Source: Noviluteimonas sp052115395
Lineage (GTDB): Bacteria; Pseudomonadota; Gammaproteobacteria; Xanthomonadales; Xanthomonadaceae
Reading direction: 5' to 3' (one strand)
NCBI GenBank assembly: GCA_052115395.1
Contig: JBFRGO010000001.1
Length of the DNA stretch: 64,000 nt
Part shown: piece after piece, positions 18,201 to 25,185 of the stretch
Position numbering within the stretch: position 1 is the stretch's first letter
Layout of the letters: every line of letters begins with the position of its first letter
Translations under genes and position numbers: made by a program
The notes under the pieces: generated by a model
What the model was told of the DNA's origin: nothing
Database searches by the model: none
What the model saw: the letters and a program-made list of their open reading frames with translations, nothing else

Positions 18201-20621
18201 GATGCTCGAGGCGATGCCGCCGTTCGCAAGGTCGTCGACTTCCAGGACCATGTTCTGCAGCGTCGTCGTGCCGCTGTAGGTGTTGTCGTTGGTGAGCTTC
18301 CAGTGGTTGAAGGCGCCGTTGAATATCACGCTGAGCGTCCCGCTGGACTCGGAGATCAAGCCGTCGACGATGTTGGTCCCGGCCGCGTAGGTGCCGTTGA
18401 AGCGCATCAGGTTCGACGCGCCGGTGGCATCCTTCGTGAACGCACCGGTGAGCGTCAGCGCACCGGTGCCGTTGTTGGTGATGCTCAGGGTCGACGTATT
18501 GCGGCCACCGATCGTCCACGCCCGATCCGTCGATTCACCGGCACCGGTGTAGGTCAGGCTGCCGTTGTGCGCGCTCAGGGCGATGGTCGATCCCGCACCG
18601 AGGTTACCGTTGACGCCGCTGTTGCCGATCGTCGAAACGAAGACATTCTGGTTGTCGCTCGAACTGGCGCCGGCCGTCGCGCCCAGGAACGCCGTGCCGG
18701 TGAATGCGCTCACGCCGGACAGTCGCACATCGCCCGATCCGTCGAGCTGCAGGCCGCCGGCGCCGGAGATGGCGCCGGTCATCGTGGCGTCGAGCGAGGC
18801 GGTGCCGTCGGCGATGAAGAGGCTGCGCGTGGCGCCGTTGAGTGCGATCGGGTTGACGAAGGTGACCATCGAATCGGCGAGCGTCGAACCGAGGATCAGC
18901 TGGCTGCCCGTCGGCACGAAATTGGCCGCGTTCCAGGTGACGACGCCGCCGGCACCGCCGAGGTTGATCGTGCGGTCGCCGCCGAGCGCGGCGAAGCCAC
19001 CGCTGGCGGTCCACTGCACCTGGCTGGCGCCGGTGCCCGTGCCGCGCAGGAAGTCGCCGGCGCTCGGCTTGAGCAACACGACGCCGCCCTGCAGCGAAAG
19101 ATTGCTGATGCCGCCCGTCGCTCCTTGCCCACCCGGCAAGGCATTGGCGTTGCCGAAGATCAGGTTGACCAAGGGGCCGACGCTCGTCTGCCCCGTGTAG
19201 GTGTTGGCGCCGGAAAGTTCCAGTACGCCGTTGCCCGCCTGGCGCGTGACATTGAGCCCGCCGCCTGCGCCCGACAGCGCGCCGGACATCACCGCGTGCA
19301 ACGGGCCGGTCCCGGTGCCGAGCGCGATCGTGCGCGATGCGCTTCCCAGGTCGATCGGATTGACGAAGGTCAGCGACGACGCACCGTCGGTACCGAGGTA
19401 GAAGGTGTTGGCCGCGGGCACGAAGCTGCCGCTGCCCCAGGTCAGCCCCGCGCCGCCGTTGAGCGTGACGGTGCGATTGCCGCCGATCGAACGGAAGCCG
19501 CCGGTGTTGGTGAACTGCAGTTGCCCGGCGCCGGTGCCGAGCGCGATCGACAGATTGGTGCTGGCCAGTTCGATGACGCCGTTGCCGACGCTGCTGCCGG
19601 CGAGCACGACGTTCGTGTTCGGCGACAACGCAGTCGCGCTCGCCAAACGCAACTGGGTCGTTACGGTCGTCGCGCCGCTGTACGTGTTGTTGCCGTTGAG
19701 AATCGCACCAGCGGCGCCCGTCGTGAGCGACAAGACGTTGGCGCCGGTATTGGCGAGGCTGCCGCCGTAGGTTCCGCCGCTCAACGTCAGCGTCGTCGGC
19801 GCCGTCAGCACGAAATTGCCGTTCCACGTGGCGCTGTTGGCGATCGACGGCGCGCCGCCGGTGAGGGTCGTGTCGTACGCGTACACCGCCGAGGCGATGG
19901 CATTGATGCGACCACCGCCTTCCAGTACGAGTCGCGCCGCGGATGTATTGCTGCCGAGCGCATTCGCGACGGAGAGGTTCAGGGCTGCGCCATTACGGAC
20001 GGTGACGGTGCCCGGACCGGCACCGTTCCACGCCGAGCCGCTGATTTGCAAGGTGCCGGCCGACACATCGATCGCGCCCGACAATGTCTTCGTGCCGCTC
20101 AGGTCGACAGTGCCGGCACCGGATTTCGTCAGACCCGATGTGCCATCGAGCGTCGAAGCGATCGTCAGGGTGCCCGCGCCATCCAGCACCGGCGTGCCCG
20201 TCAGCGTCAGTGTGTTGCCGGTCAGCGTGACGTTGCCGCCGATTGTCTGCAGGTCGCCGGCGGTGATCGCAGTGCCGAGCGTGACGGTATAGGTGCCGTT
20301 CGAAGGAAAGAACGCACGGTTGTCGCCGTTGACCCACGCGACACTCGCGCCACCAGTGAGTGCGTTGTCCCAGTTGGTCAGCGCGGTGTCCCAGGTGCCC
20401 GTGCCGCCGTTGGCGTTGGCCGCCGGGTTGCCGCCGTTGACGGTGCCGCCGTCCCACCAGATATCGGTCGCATGCGCCTGTGCGCAGGCCAATGCGAGCA
20501 GCGAGGGCACTGCAGCGCGACGCAGCGTGCGACGCGCTGCGGTGCGCGAGTGCGCCAGTTCCGAAACGACGATCCACGCACCGAGCACGCGCGACCAGAT
20601 GACACGGAAGACATGATTCAT
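9273..20621 (-). CDS. giant autotransporter (type Va secretion) with beta-helical repeats
   Basis: This is a 3782-residue secreted adhesin-like protein. It begins with an extended signal peptide region of ESPR type (MNHVFRVIWSRVLGAWIVVS) and a Sec signal cleaved after AQAHA at about residue 51. The passenger starts with autotransporter-associated repeats (SGAGTVDLSGTKTLSG and similar). It continues with many ~130-290-residue modules containing TLGDGDDTLDVAG- and GFESLGKSGAGTL-type lines. Four modules carry a paired Cys signature ending DQCGGDDTL (or close). The last ~300 residues, from about GFWMAVSADETN, form the translocator beta-barrel and end in the aromatic VRWTW. Acidic GDGDD lines suggest Ca-binding-like turns, but this is not a type I RTX protein. 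Probable roles are attachment or autoaggregation. It appears monocistronic. Confidence 0.92.
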   Translation of the reverse strand: MNHVFRVIWSRVLGAWIVVSELAHSRTAARRTLRRAAVPSLLALACAQAHATDIWWDGGTVNGGNPAANANGGTGTWDTALTNWDNALTGGASVAWVNGDNRAFFPSNGTYTVTLGTAITAGDLQTIGGNVTLTGNTLTLTGTPVLDGAGTLTIASTLDGTSGLTKSGAGTVDLSGTKTLSGAIDVSAGTLQISGSAWNGAGPGTVTVRNGAALNLSVANALGSNTSAARLVLEGGGRINAIASAVYAYDTTLTGGAPSIANSATWNGNFVLTAPTTLTLSGGTYGGSLANTGANVLSLTTGAAGAILNGNNTYSGATTVTTQLRLASATALSPNTNVVLAGSSVGNGVIELASTNLSIALGTGAGQLQFTNTGGFRSIGGNRTVTLNGGAGLTWGSGSFVPAANTFYLGTDGASSLTFVNPIDLGSASRTIALGTGTGPLHAVMSGALSGAGGGLNVTRQAGNGVLELSGANTYTGQTSVGPLVNLIFGNANALPGGQGATGGISNLSLQGGVVLLKPSAGDFLRGTGTGASQVQWTASGGFAALGGDRTINLGGAGGVVTWNAANFVPTGSQLILGSTLADSMVTFVNPIALNGATRSLFIADGTASLDATMTGAISGAGGLQLDGSGDVRLSGVSAFTGTAFLGATAGASSSDNQNVFVSTIGNSGVNGNLGAGSTIALSAHNGSLTYTGAGESTDRAWTIGGRNTSTLSITNNGTGALTLTGAFTKDATGASNLMRFNGTYAAGTNIVDGLISESSGTLSVIFNGAFNHWKLTNDNTYSGTTTLQNMVLEVDDLANGGIASSIGDSSNAATNLVFANGNFAAPTTLRYTGAGATTDRSFRSPISSGAVFAIDASGTGALIWNGSLDGSGSSVNNLFLRGTNTGGNTFAGTLTDNNAANAWVADLIKADAGTWILSGNNNAQALGYAGNTVLNDGLLRLDSAGAITGGLGTTSIHGATGSAQRSSLVVFGNAAMGPSVNGGVLGLTAASGDFLRGLSTANTAFLSNSGTAGNADDDTYVQGVRWIGSGGFAAFGGTRTVNLGGAGAGVTWNTGGFVSTGQRLIFGDASADGTLVFANAIALASAVRDFETRDGSADIDAVLAGTLTGTTVSGVHKTGTGTLALDANNSYNGVTTIDAGRLMVGTGGATGTLGAGSVTLGNGATLAFNRNNALSVANTITGANGTLSQIGTGTTTLSAATNTVGTTQVAGGTLAVTNTLVSGALQMGAGTLTVNGTMQATGATAVAVSATAGTDSRINVNGTLRATGDLGDGNDTLDVTGTLDTGAGMLTLGDGTDTLVVHDNAVVGNVDGGLGVDTLNTNIATTAHVNALTGFETLLKTGAGVLQIGGASNFDTVFVNNGRLHVQAGGSIVGGGSGALQATVANGARLTVDGAFGCSAGDDSITVSGQVDGTGTLDQCGGDDTLTLRDGAAITMSGPISGGGQTLGDRVVLDNALAVTLGSGTVTGYEFLTKQNTGTATLTGTHVYGNGATILGGTLDVDDSLTTASIAMNNASSLHVDGTVGANAGGALALTGDGGAQAITIAAGGTLHANGTLGDGADTLDVAGTLDTGAGTLALGNGDDALIVHDGTVITGGVDAGAGIDTLTADIATTATLGTAAGFESLAKTNTGTLILAGPGTSSFNSVSIASGLLRVDAGASVVAASGALATTVSAGATLQVDGSYGCGTGADTLDIAGAITGSGNINQCGGDDTLTLHDGAVLAIASPISGGAEVTGDRLILDNASAMTLDGAPISGYELLRKQGAGVATLTGTHVYANGTTLTGGTLDVDGVLATASIDMQGATTLDIDGTVQAGTSGATPIALTGDSAVQTITVAAGGILRANGTLGDGDDRIDIAGVLDTGAGTLALGNGNDTFVVHDNTGLLGTVDAGTGADTLETDIAGTAQLGALLGFEALDKQGVGTLIIAGPVASAFDSVRVSRGTLRVGSTASVGSATMSAQVDAGATLAVDGAFGCGTGSNTLSIAGTVTGLGTIDQCGGDDLLVLADGAVLSGANPISGGGQALADTVRLDIAGAYTLDASDIIDYERLEKTGAGTATLTGSQVYAFAGVGGGTLRVDGTLGAGAINLASNTELAVTTGGRVQGASSAATVITGSAGSETITVDAGATLVANGDLGDGDDVLDVAGTLDTGGGTLLLGAGDDRVRIHDTTVLGAAIVDAGAGNDMLDVNVATTVTLGATTGFESLGKSGIGTLDVLGANTFSTVAVDAGLLHIAAAGSVQANTLTVAAGGTLGVDGTFLGTTGNDTATIAGTVSGNGTVDFGNGNDVVTLTDNASVLANGFSGGAGNDALLVNTGASKTTTIERTSGFETLQKNGTGTLVFGDQAELANVAINAGTVRVDGTVTGIAGNAFDTTLAAGATLDITGSYGCGATDDSVTVAGKVTGSGTIDQCGGNDTLRIQDGADFASFAGTIDGGADTLGDTVQLDNASGLTFGAGAVLNYENLVKTNTGTTTLTGTQTYSGSTSLQGGEVVVAGTLQTPTLAMGDDTTLSIEGIVEGLGGIAAALTGSAGANTITVGAGATLVATGTLGDGDDLLDVVGTLDTQGGAITLGDGDDTLLIHDGSVVGQVDGGAGHDTFGTDIGTSATLGAVNGFEGLAKSGAGVLHIDGPGVSDFAVVDVLAGTLDIGAAGGLQATAGGTLEVSVASGATLHVDGQLLGGAGDDTLALGGTLSGAGTVALGAGDDRLVLSDGASLERIVDGGTQTTGDTVVFDNAVDTSWNLSDVVDFEFLDKQGAATTTLTGASAFDATRVLGGTLRIDGSLTTASVALADDATLSVGGGVAGAGGAAIALTGSAGANTVVVDAGATLAASGDLGAGNDVLDVAGTLDTGAGLALGDGDDRFVVYDNTVIVGGGIDAGLGNDMLDVNVGPGFLVPLPGLAGFESLGKSGAGTLQINGPSDFLTMHVFGGVLDIAAGGSVQAATTQIDAGATLQIDGAFTGTAGDDSLVIGGTVAGAGTLTLGDGADRLTVLDGADLSGLLTATDGGAGTDLLETDIATSASLGGMLGFESLLKTGVGTLHVDGPAASAFESVNVQAGTLDIGAAGAIDGVASTTVAQGATLVVDGAFTGTANNDTMVVAGTVSGGGTISLGAGDDTLTLLDGADLSQLPNPLDGGAGLDTIDAQVQTGTVALAPTVNFEGLSKTGAGTLALAGTQAFDTVQLVGGTLDVAEGGTLTSADTFVGTGTTLEIRGAFTGIAGDDRFFAAGTVNGALDFGAGNDTVEFAQATIDAATIAGGAGNDRLLFRGMTIDAPITATGFERTELLDGSAMTLSTPMVTGTLAIDATSMLDARAGARIDGALENAGHLQVGANRLAISGDYTGSSGSLLDVFVSPGNGSAGGLEIGGNIIGTTGVRFTSDGTDAMTKKLRVIDSPNDTPGDGGFVAAEADADGLVRLDGTPWLWAFGQDQADRAWYLTTTQEEVVPEIPGVAVLHTIGGLPVRDATQRVFGRLDDARAHDDCRVQDDRDARAKAELATDCNGFWMAVSADETNVTKGRGYAFDGDINGVYIGADTQMRDTGERTLRAGWVLGYIDGNHWTDGSVAGTGPVGKGEANIRTHTPMAGFYLGNTWKNDMWADFVLSAYLHDADVFTDGSHDELRGNTLSASTNVGRKFAMGDTWTLAPEVEVGVDAVHWQDRHDFNGMDLNLADGLLGHARTAVRVERDIEMKSGMWRPWVLVGVADTIGEPTVAASVLRMDTSETMQSYANHDLGLQATVDVGVSAKLRMGATAFLSLSYAQSLEGTHVDRRGADVGVRWTW

Positions 20622-20813
20622 CGCACTATCCCCGGGGAATTGCCGAGGACGCTACGGGTTCGCGGGACGAATCGACATTGACACTTGGGGCATTCGAGCC
20701 CTTTCCGATCACGTTGCCCGAACGGGCAACGTCTTGCGGCGGAAGGTCGCGAAGGACGCATCCGACGGCTTTTGCCTGTGTTGCGCGCACGAAACGTGCG
20801 CGACGCGAAGACC

Positions 20814-21869
20814 TTATTCCGTGATCTCGTCCACGAGCGCAACACTGCCGCTCGACTTCCGGACAATCAGGCTCGCCGGGATCATCTGGCTTTCGACCGG
20901 CTCATCGCGGATCTGCCGCAGCAGCGCCTCCACCAGCATTTCGCCGGCGCGCTGCGTGTTCTGGTACACCGTCGTCAACGGTGGGTTGGCGAAGCGCGCC
21001 ATCGGGATGTCGTCGAACCCGACCACGGAGACATCGTCCGGAATGCGTAAGCGCTGCTCGGCCAATGCACGCATCGCGCCGATCGCGATCAGGTCGCTCG
21101 CCGCGAAGACCGCATCGAAGGGCAGGCCCCGTTCGAGCAAGGTGCGCGCCGCTGCGTAGCCGGCGTCCTCCGAGCTCTCCGCATCCACCTGCAAGGCCGG
21201 GTCCATGCCCACGCCCAGGTCGTGCAAGGCGACGTCGCAGCCGCGATAGCGCGCGAAGAATTCCGGATAGCGCGTGCTCGCATCGCCGAGGAAGGCGACC
21301 TTGCGCCGCCCGACCGCATACAGATGTTCGCCGACCAGTTGCCCGCCGTGGAAATTGTCGCAGCCGATCGAGACGCCCGGTTGCCCCGGCAGCACTGCGC
21401 CCCACCGCACGAAATGCGTGCCCTGCTCCACCAGGCTTTCCAGCGTGCTCTGGTACAGCAGATAGTCGCCGTAGCCCAGCAGGATCAGGCCGTCGGCCTT
21501 CATGCTGTTTTCGTAATCGGCATGCCAGTCGTTGGACAACTGCTGGAACGACACCAGCAGGTCCTGCCCGTGCCTGGCGCACGCGCGCGTGATCGAGCCG
21601 AGCATCGACAGGAAAAACGGGTTGATGTGCGATTCGTCGGGCGTGGGATCTTCGAACAGCAACAACGCGATGCAACCCGCGCGTTGCGTGCGCAGGCTCG
21701 AGGCGTGGCGATCGACCTTGTAGTTGAGTTCGCGCGCGACCGCTTCCACCCGCTTGCGCGTTTCGATGTTGACCAGGGGGCTGCCGCGCAACACGCGAGA
21801 GACCGTCGCCTGCGAAACGCCGGCGTGGTAGGCGATGTCGACGGAGGTGGCTTTCGGCTTCTTCCCCAT
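20814..21869 (-). CDS. LacI-family transcriptional regulator, probable maltose/starch regulator
   Basis: This 351-residue repressor-type protein has an N-terminal LacI helix-turn-helix at about residues 8-55 (SVDIAYHAGVSQATVSRVLR) with the hinge ELNYKVDRHA. A periplasmic-binding-protein-like sensor domain follows, including VFAASDLIAIGAMRAL and VSVVGFDDIPMARFANPPLT. It lies 3.3 kb before the starch/maltodextrin genes and is divergent from rnr. LacI proteins bind palindromes with a central CG. Three such near-identical sites sit in the promoters of the downstream sugar operons, so it is the obvious candidate to bind them. The effector is unknown, but maltose, maltodextrin or glucose are likely. 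Confidence 0.88.
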   Translation of the reverse strand: MGKKPKATSVDIAYHAGVSQATVSRVLRGSPLVNIETRKRVEAVARELNYKVDRHASSLRTQRAGCIALLLFEDPTPDESHINPFFLSMLGSITRACARHGQDLLVSFQQLSNDWHADYENSMKADGLILLGYGDYLLYQSTLESLVEQGTHFVRWGAVLPGQPGVSIGCDNFHGGQLVGEHLYAVGRRKVAFLGDASTRYPEFFARYRGCDVALHDLGVGMDPALQVDAESSEDAGYAAARTLLERGLPFDAVFAASDLIAIGAMRALAEQRLRIPDDVSVVGFDDIPMARFANPPLTTVYQNTQRAGEMLVEALLRQIRDEPVESQMIPASLIVRKSSGSVALVDEITE

Positions 21870-21957
21870 AGCGGGCGAGGATGACAGGGCCGGGGCCGTC
21901 GTGTGAAGGGCCGGGCGTTGACGGTCCCGACATGAACGGGCGTGCGACCATGGGCGC

Positions 21958-24384
21958 ATGGCCAAACCCCCCAGCAAGCGCGGCAGCAGCCGCGGCAAGA
22001 CCCCGAATTCCGCCGGTGCGCCCAAGGGCGCCAAGCCCGGTGCCCCGAAACACAAGGCCGCGCAACGCCCCGGCTGGATGCCCGCCCCGCCGCCGCCGCT
22101 GCGTGGCGCACCGCCTTCGCGTTCCGGTCCGCCACGGCCGGCGCCCAATCGCGATCCGCACCACGCGCGCGAATCGGCCCGCTACGACCAACCCATCGCC
22201 AGCCGCGAAATGTTGCTGCGCATCCTCGAAGCCAACGATGGCCCGATGGATGCCGATGCGCTCGCGCAAAAGCTCTCGCTCACCGAACCCGACCGCTTCG
22301 ACGCGCTGAGCAAGCGTCTGGGCGCAATGGTGCGCGACGGCCAGCTGCTGCAGAACCGCACCGGTTCCTACGCACCGGCGCAGCGCATGGACCTGATCCC
22401 GGGCGTGGTGATCGCCAACCCCGACGGGTTCGGCTTCCTGCGCCCCGATGCGGGCGCGCGCGCCGACGATCTGTTCCTGCCGCCCTTCGAGATGCGCAAG
22501 GTGATGCACGGCGATCGCGTGCTCGCCTCGGTCACCGGCATGGATCGTCGCGGTCGCCGCGAAGGTGCGATCGTCGAAGTGCTCGAACGTCGCCTCAATC
22601 GCCTGATCGGCCGATACACGGTCGAAGCCGGCATCGGTTACGTCGTGCCCGACGACCGTCGCATCCAGCGCAACGTGCTCATCCCGCCGGGCGAAACCAG
22701 CGATGCCAAGCCCGGCCAACTGGTGGTCGCCGAACTGGTGCAGGCGCCCGATCCGCAACGCCCGCCGATCGGCAAGATCCTCGCGGTGCTCGGCGACAAG
22801 CTGACGGCCTCGCTCGCGGTCGAAGCGGCGATCCACGCGCACGAGATCCCGCACGAATTCCCGCCGCAAGTGCTGGCCGAAGCCACGCTCGTCCCGCTCG
22901 TCGTCGAAGAATCGATGACGCAGGGCCGCGTCGACCTGCGCAAGCTGCCGCTGGTCACCATCGATGGCGAAGATGCGAAAGACTTCGACGATGCCGTGTA
23001 CTGCGAACCCACGCGCGATGGCTTCCGCCTGGTCGTGGCCATCGCCGATGTCTCGCACTACGTGCGCCCCGACACGCCGCTCGACGATGAAGCGAAGTTG
23101 CGCGCGACATCGGTGTACTTCCCCGGCTTCGTCGTTCCCATGCTGCCGGAAACCCTGTCCAACGGCATCTGCTCGCTGAAGCCGAGCGTGGACCGCATGT
23201 GCTTCGTCTGCGACATGCAGATCGATCGCGAAGGCCAGGTCACCAAGTCCAAGTTCTACGAAGCGGTGATGAACTCGCACGCGCGCCTGACCTACACGCA
23301 GGTCTGGAACGCGATCGACGAAACCGCGTTGCCCGAATTGCGCGACGAGGCCCTGCAGGTGATCGGCGAACAACTCCCGCAGGTCCAGCGCCTGCACCAG
23401 TTGTTCCAGGTGTTGAAGAAGGCGCGCGGCAAGCGCGGCGCCATCGAGTTCGAATCCTCCGAAGTGCGTTTCGTGCTCGGCCCGCAGGGCGAAGTCACGC
23501 AAGCGGGCATGCTCCAGCGCAACGACGCGCACATGTTGATCGAGGAATGCATGATCGCGGCGAACGTCGAAGCCGCGCGCTACATCCTGAAGAAAAAGAT
23601 CCCGGCACCGTTCCGCGTGCACGACAAGCCGCCGGAACAGAAGTACACCGACCTGCTGGAATTCCTCAAGGAATTCGCGCTCAAGATGCCGCCGTGGTCG
23701 AAGGTCGAACCACGCGACTTCACCGCGCTGCTGAAGAAGATCCGCGAGCGCCCCGATGCCACCTTGCTGGAATCGGTGTTGCTGCGCAGCCAGTCGCTGG
23801 CGGTCTACGCGGCCGAGAACCTTGGCCACTTCGGCCTGGCACTGGATGCCTACGCGCATTTCACTTCACCGATCCGCCGCTATCCCGACCTGCTGCTCCA
23901 TCGCGCGATCAAGCACGCGCTGGCCGGCGGCACGGCGGTGGATTTCAAGTACAGCGAGCACGAGATGGCGGCGCTGTGCCTGCAATGTTCGGAGCGCGAG
24001 CGCCGTGCCGACGAGGCCGAGCGCGAAGTCGACGAGCGTTACCGCGCCGCGTGGATGGAACAACACGTCGGTGGGCAATTCAGCGGCACGATCAGCGGCG
24101 TGACGAGCTTCGGCCTGTTCATCGAACTCGACGAATCCAAGGTCAACGGCCTGGTCCACGTCACGCAGTTGCCCAACGACTATTACCACTTCGATCCGAT
24201 CCGCAAGACGCTCAAGGGCGAACGCACCGGGCGAGAGTTCCGCTTGGGCGATCGCGCCGACATCGTCGTGCTGAAGGCCAGCGTCGAGGATCGCAAGATC
24301 GATTTCCGCCTGGTCGAGGAACGCGGAGAGAAACCCTTGCCGCCGCGCGGCATGCCGGCGAAGAAGGTCAAGCAGCGGTATTGA
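21958..24384 (+). CDS. rnr: ribonuclease R
   Basis: This is an 808-residue 3'-5' exoribonuclease of the RNB family, which degrades structured RNA processively in the cytosol. After a basic, Pro-rich N-terminal extension (about residues 1-75) come a winged-helix and cold-shock-type domains (DLIPGVVIANPDGFGFLRP). The RNB catalytic domain follows with the acidic motif IDGEDAKDFDDAVYC. A C-terminal S1 domain (FSGTISGVTSFGLFIELDES) and a basic tail (KKVKQRY) complete the protein. The length is normal for the family. The QueC-like gene starts 3 bases after the stop, so the two are probably co-transcribed. The usual partner rlmB is not adjacent. Confidence 0.95.
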   Translation: MAKPPSKRGSSRGKTPNSAGAPKGAKPGAPKHKAAQRPGWMPAPPPPLRGAPPSRSGPPRPAPNRDPHHARESARYDQPIASREMLLRILEANDGPMDADALAQKLSLTEPDRFDALSKRLGAMVRDGQLLQNRTGSYAPAQRMDLIPGVVIANPDGFGFLRPDAGARADDLFLPPFEMRKVMHGDRVLASVTGMDRRGRREGAIVEVLERRLNRLIGRYTVEAGIGYVVPDDRRIQRNVLIPPGETSDAKPGQLVVAELVQAPDPQRPPIGKILAVLGDKLTASLAVEAAIHAHEIPHEFPPQVLAEATLVPLVVEESMTQGRVDLRKLPLVTIDGEDAKDFDDAVYCEPTRDGFRLVVAIADVSHYVRPDTPLDDEAKLRATSVYFPGFVVPMLPETLSNGICSLKPSVDRMCFVCDMQIDREGQVTKSKFYEAVMNSHARLTYTQVWNAIDETALPELRDEALQVIGEQLPQVQRLHQLFQVLKKARGKRGAIEFESSEVRFVLGPQGEVTQAGMLQRNDAHMLIEECMIAANVEAARYILKKKIPAPFRVHDKPPEQKYTDLLEFLKEFALKMPPWSKVEPRDFTALLKKIRERPDATLLESVLLRSQSLAVYAAENLGHFGLALDAYAHFTSPIRRYPDLLLHRAIKHALAGGTAVDFKYSEHEMAALCLQCSERERRADEAEREVDERYRAAWMEQHVGGQFSGTISGVTSFGLFIELDESKVNGLVHVTQLPNDYYHFDPIRKTLKGERTGREFRLGDRADIVVLKASVEDRKIDFRLVEERGEKPLPPRGMPAKKVKQRY

Positions 24385-24387
24385 TCG

Positions 24388-25185
24388 ATGCAGCAGACGC
24401 AGCAGCCCGTCGAAATCTTCTGGACCGGTGGATGGGATTCCACCTTCCGCGTGCTGTACCTGCTGCTCGAACTTCGCTTGCCCGTGGCGCCGATCTATCT
24501 GCTGGACCGCACGCGCGCGTCCACGCAGATCGAGGTCGAAACGATGGACCGCATCCGGGAGGCCCTCGCACAGGCGCATCCCGAAACGCGCACCTTGTTG
24601 AGGCCCACGGCAATCTCGGAGGTCGCCGACATCGCGCCCGACGCCGAGATCCAGGCCGCCGGCGACCGGCTTTGCGCGGTGCATGGCGTCGGCAATCAGT
24701 ACCCCTGGCTTGCGCGCTACTGCAAGCAACACGGAAAGGACGACGTGGAAATCGGCGCCGAACGGGCGCGGCACGTCCACGGCGCGGGCGTGGTGCTGTT
24801 CGACAATCTGTCGGAGCCCTTCCTCACGGCGCGCGGTTATCCGACGCGGCGGATTTTCGCCGACGCGCCGAACCACGACGCTTACCTGGTGTTCGGCGCG
24901 TTCTCCTTCACGCTGATCGACACCACGCGCGCGCAGATGATCGAAACCGCGCGCCGCAACGGCTGGGACAAGCTGATGGGCCTGACCTGGTTCTGCCACC
25001 GCGCCAAGCGCGACCGACAGCCCTGCGGGCTCTGCAATCCCTGCATCAACGCGATCGACGAAGGCTTCGGCTGGCGCATTCCGCGCTCGCGGCGCGTGTT
25101 GTCGGCGCTCTACAAATCCACGCTGTGGCCCCTGCGCAAAGCCGCGAGGAAGTTCGTCCTGCGGCGTCGCATGAGCGGATCCTGA
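24388..25185 (+). CDS. QueC-like PP-loop (adenine nucleotide alpha-hydrolase fold) protein
   Basis: This is a 265-residue protein with an N-terminal PP-loop variant, WTGGWDSTFR at about residues 12-21 (classical form SGGxDS), which would bind ATP and adenylate a substrate. Near the C terminus is C-x9-C-x2-C-x2-C (WFCH...QPCGLCNPC), like the zinc site of QueC, the 7-cyano-7-deazaguanine synthase. Overall length is close to QueC, but the body differs and no other queuosine gene is nearby. It may act on another carboxylate or modify RNA. It starts 3 bases after rnr, which hints at RNA metabolism. The function is unproven. Confidence 0.65.
   Translation: MQQTQQPVEIFWTGGWDSTFRVLYLLLELRLPVAPIYLLDRTRASTQIEVETMDRIREALAQAHPETRTLLRPTAISEVADIAPDAEIQAAGDRLCAVHGVGNQYPWLARYCKQHGKDDVEIGAERARHVHGAGVVLFDNLSEPFLTARGYPTRRIFADAPNHDAYLVFGAFSFTLIDTTRAQMIETARRNGWDKLMGLTWFCHRAKRDRQPCGLCNPCINAIDEGFGWRIPRSRRVLSALYKSTLWPLRKAARKFVLRRRMSGS

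Noticed and set aside
9273..20621. Type I secreted RTX toxin, because of many GDGDD lines
   Set aside because: The ESPR signal, Sec cleavage site, autotransporter repeats and C-terminal beta-barrel show type V secretion. Regular GGxGxDxUx nonapeptide arrays are absent.
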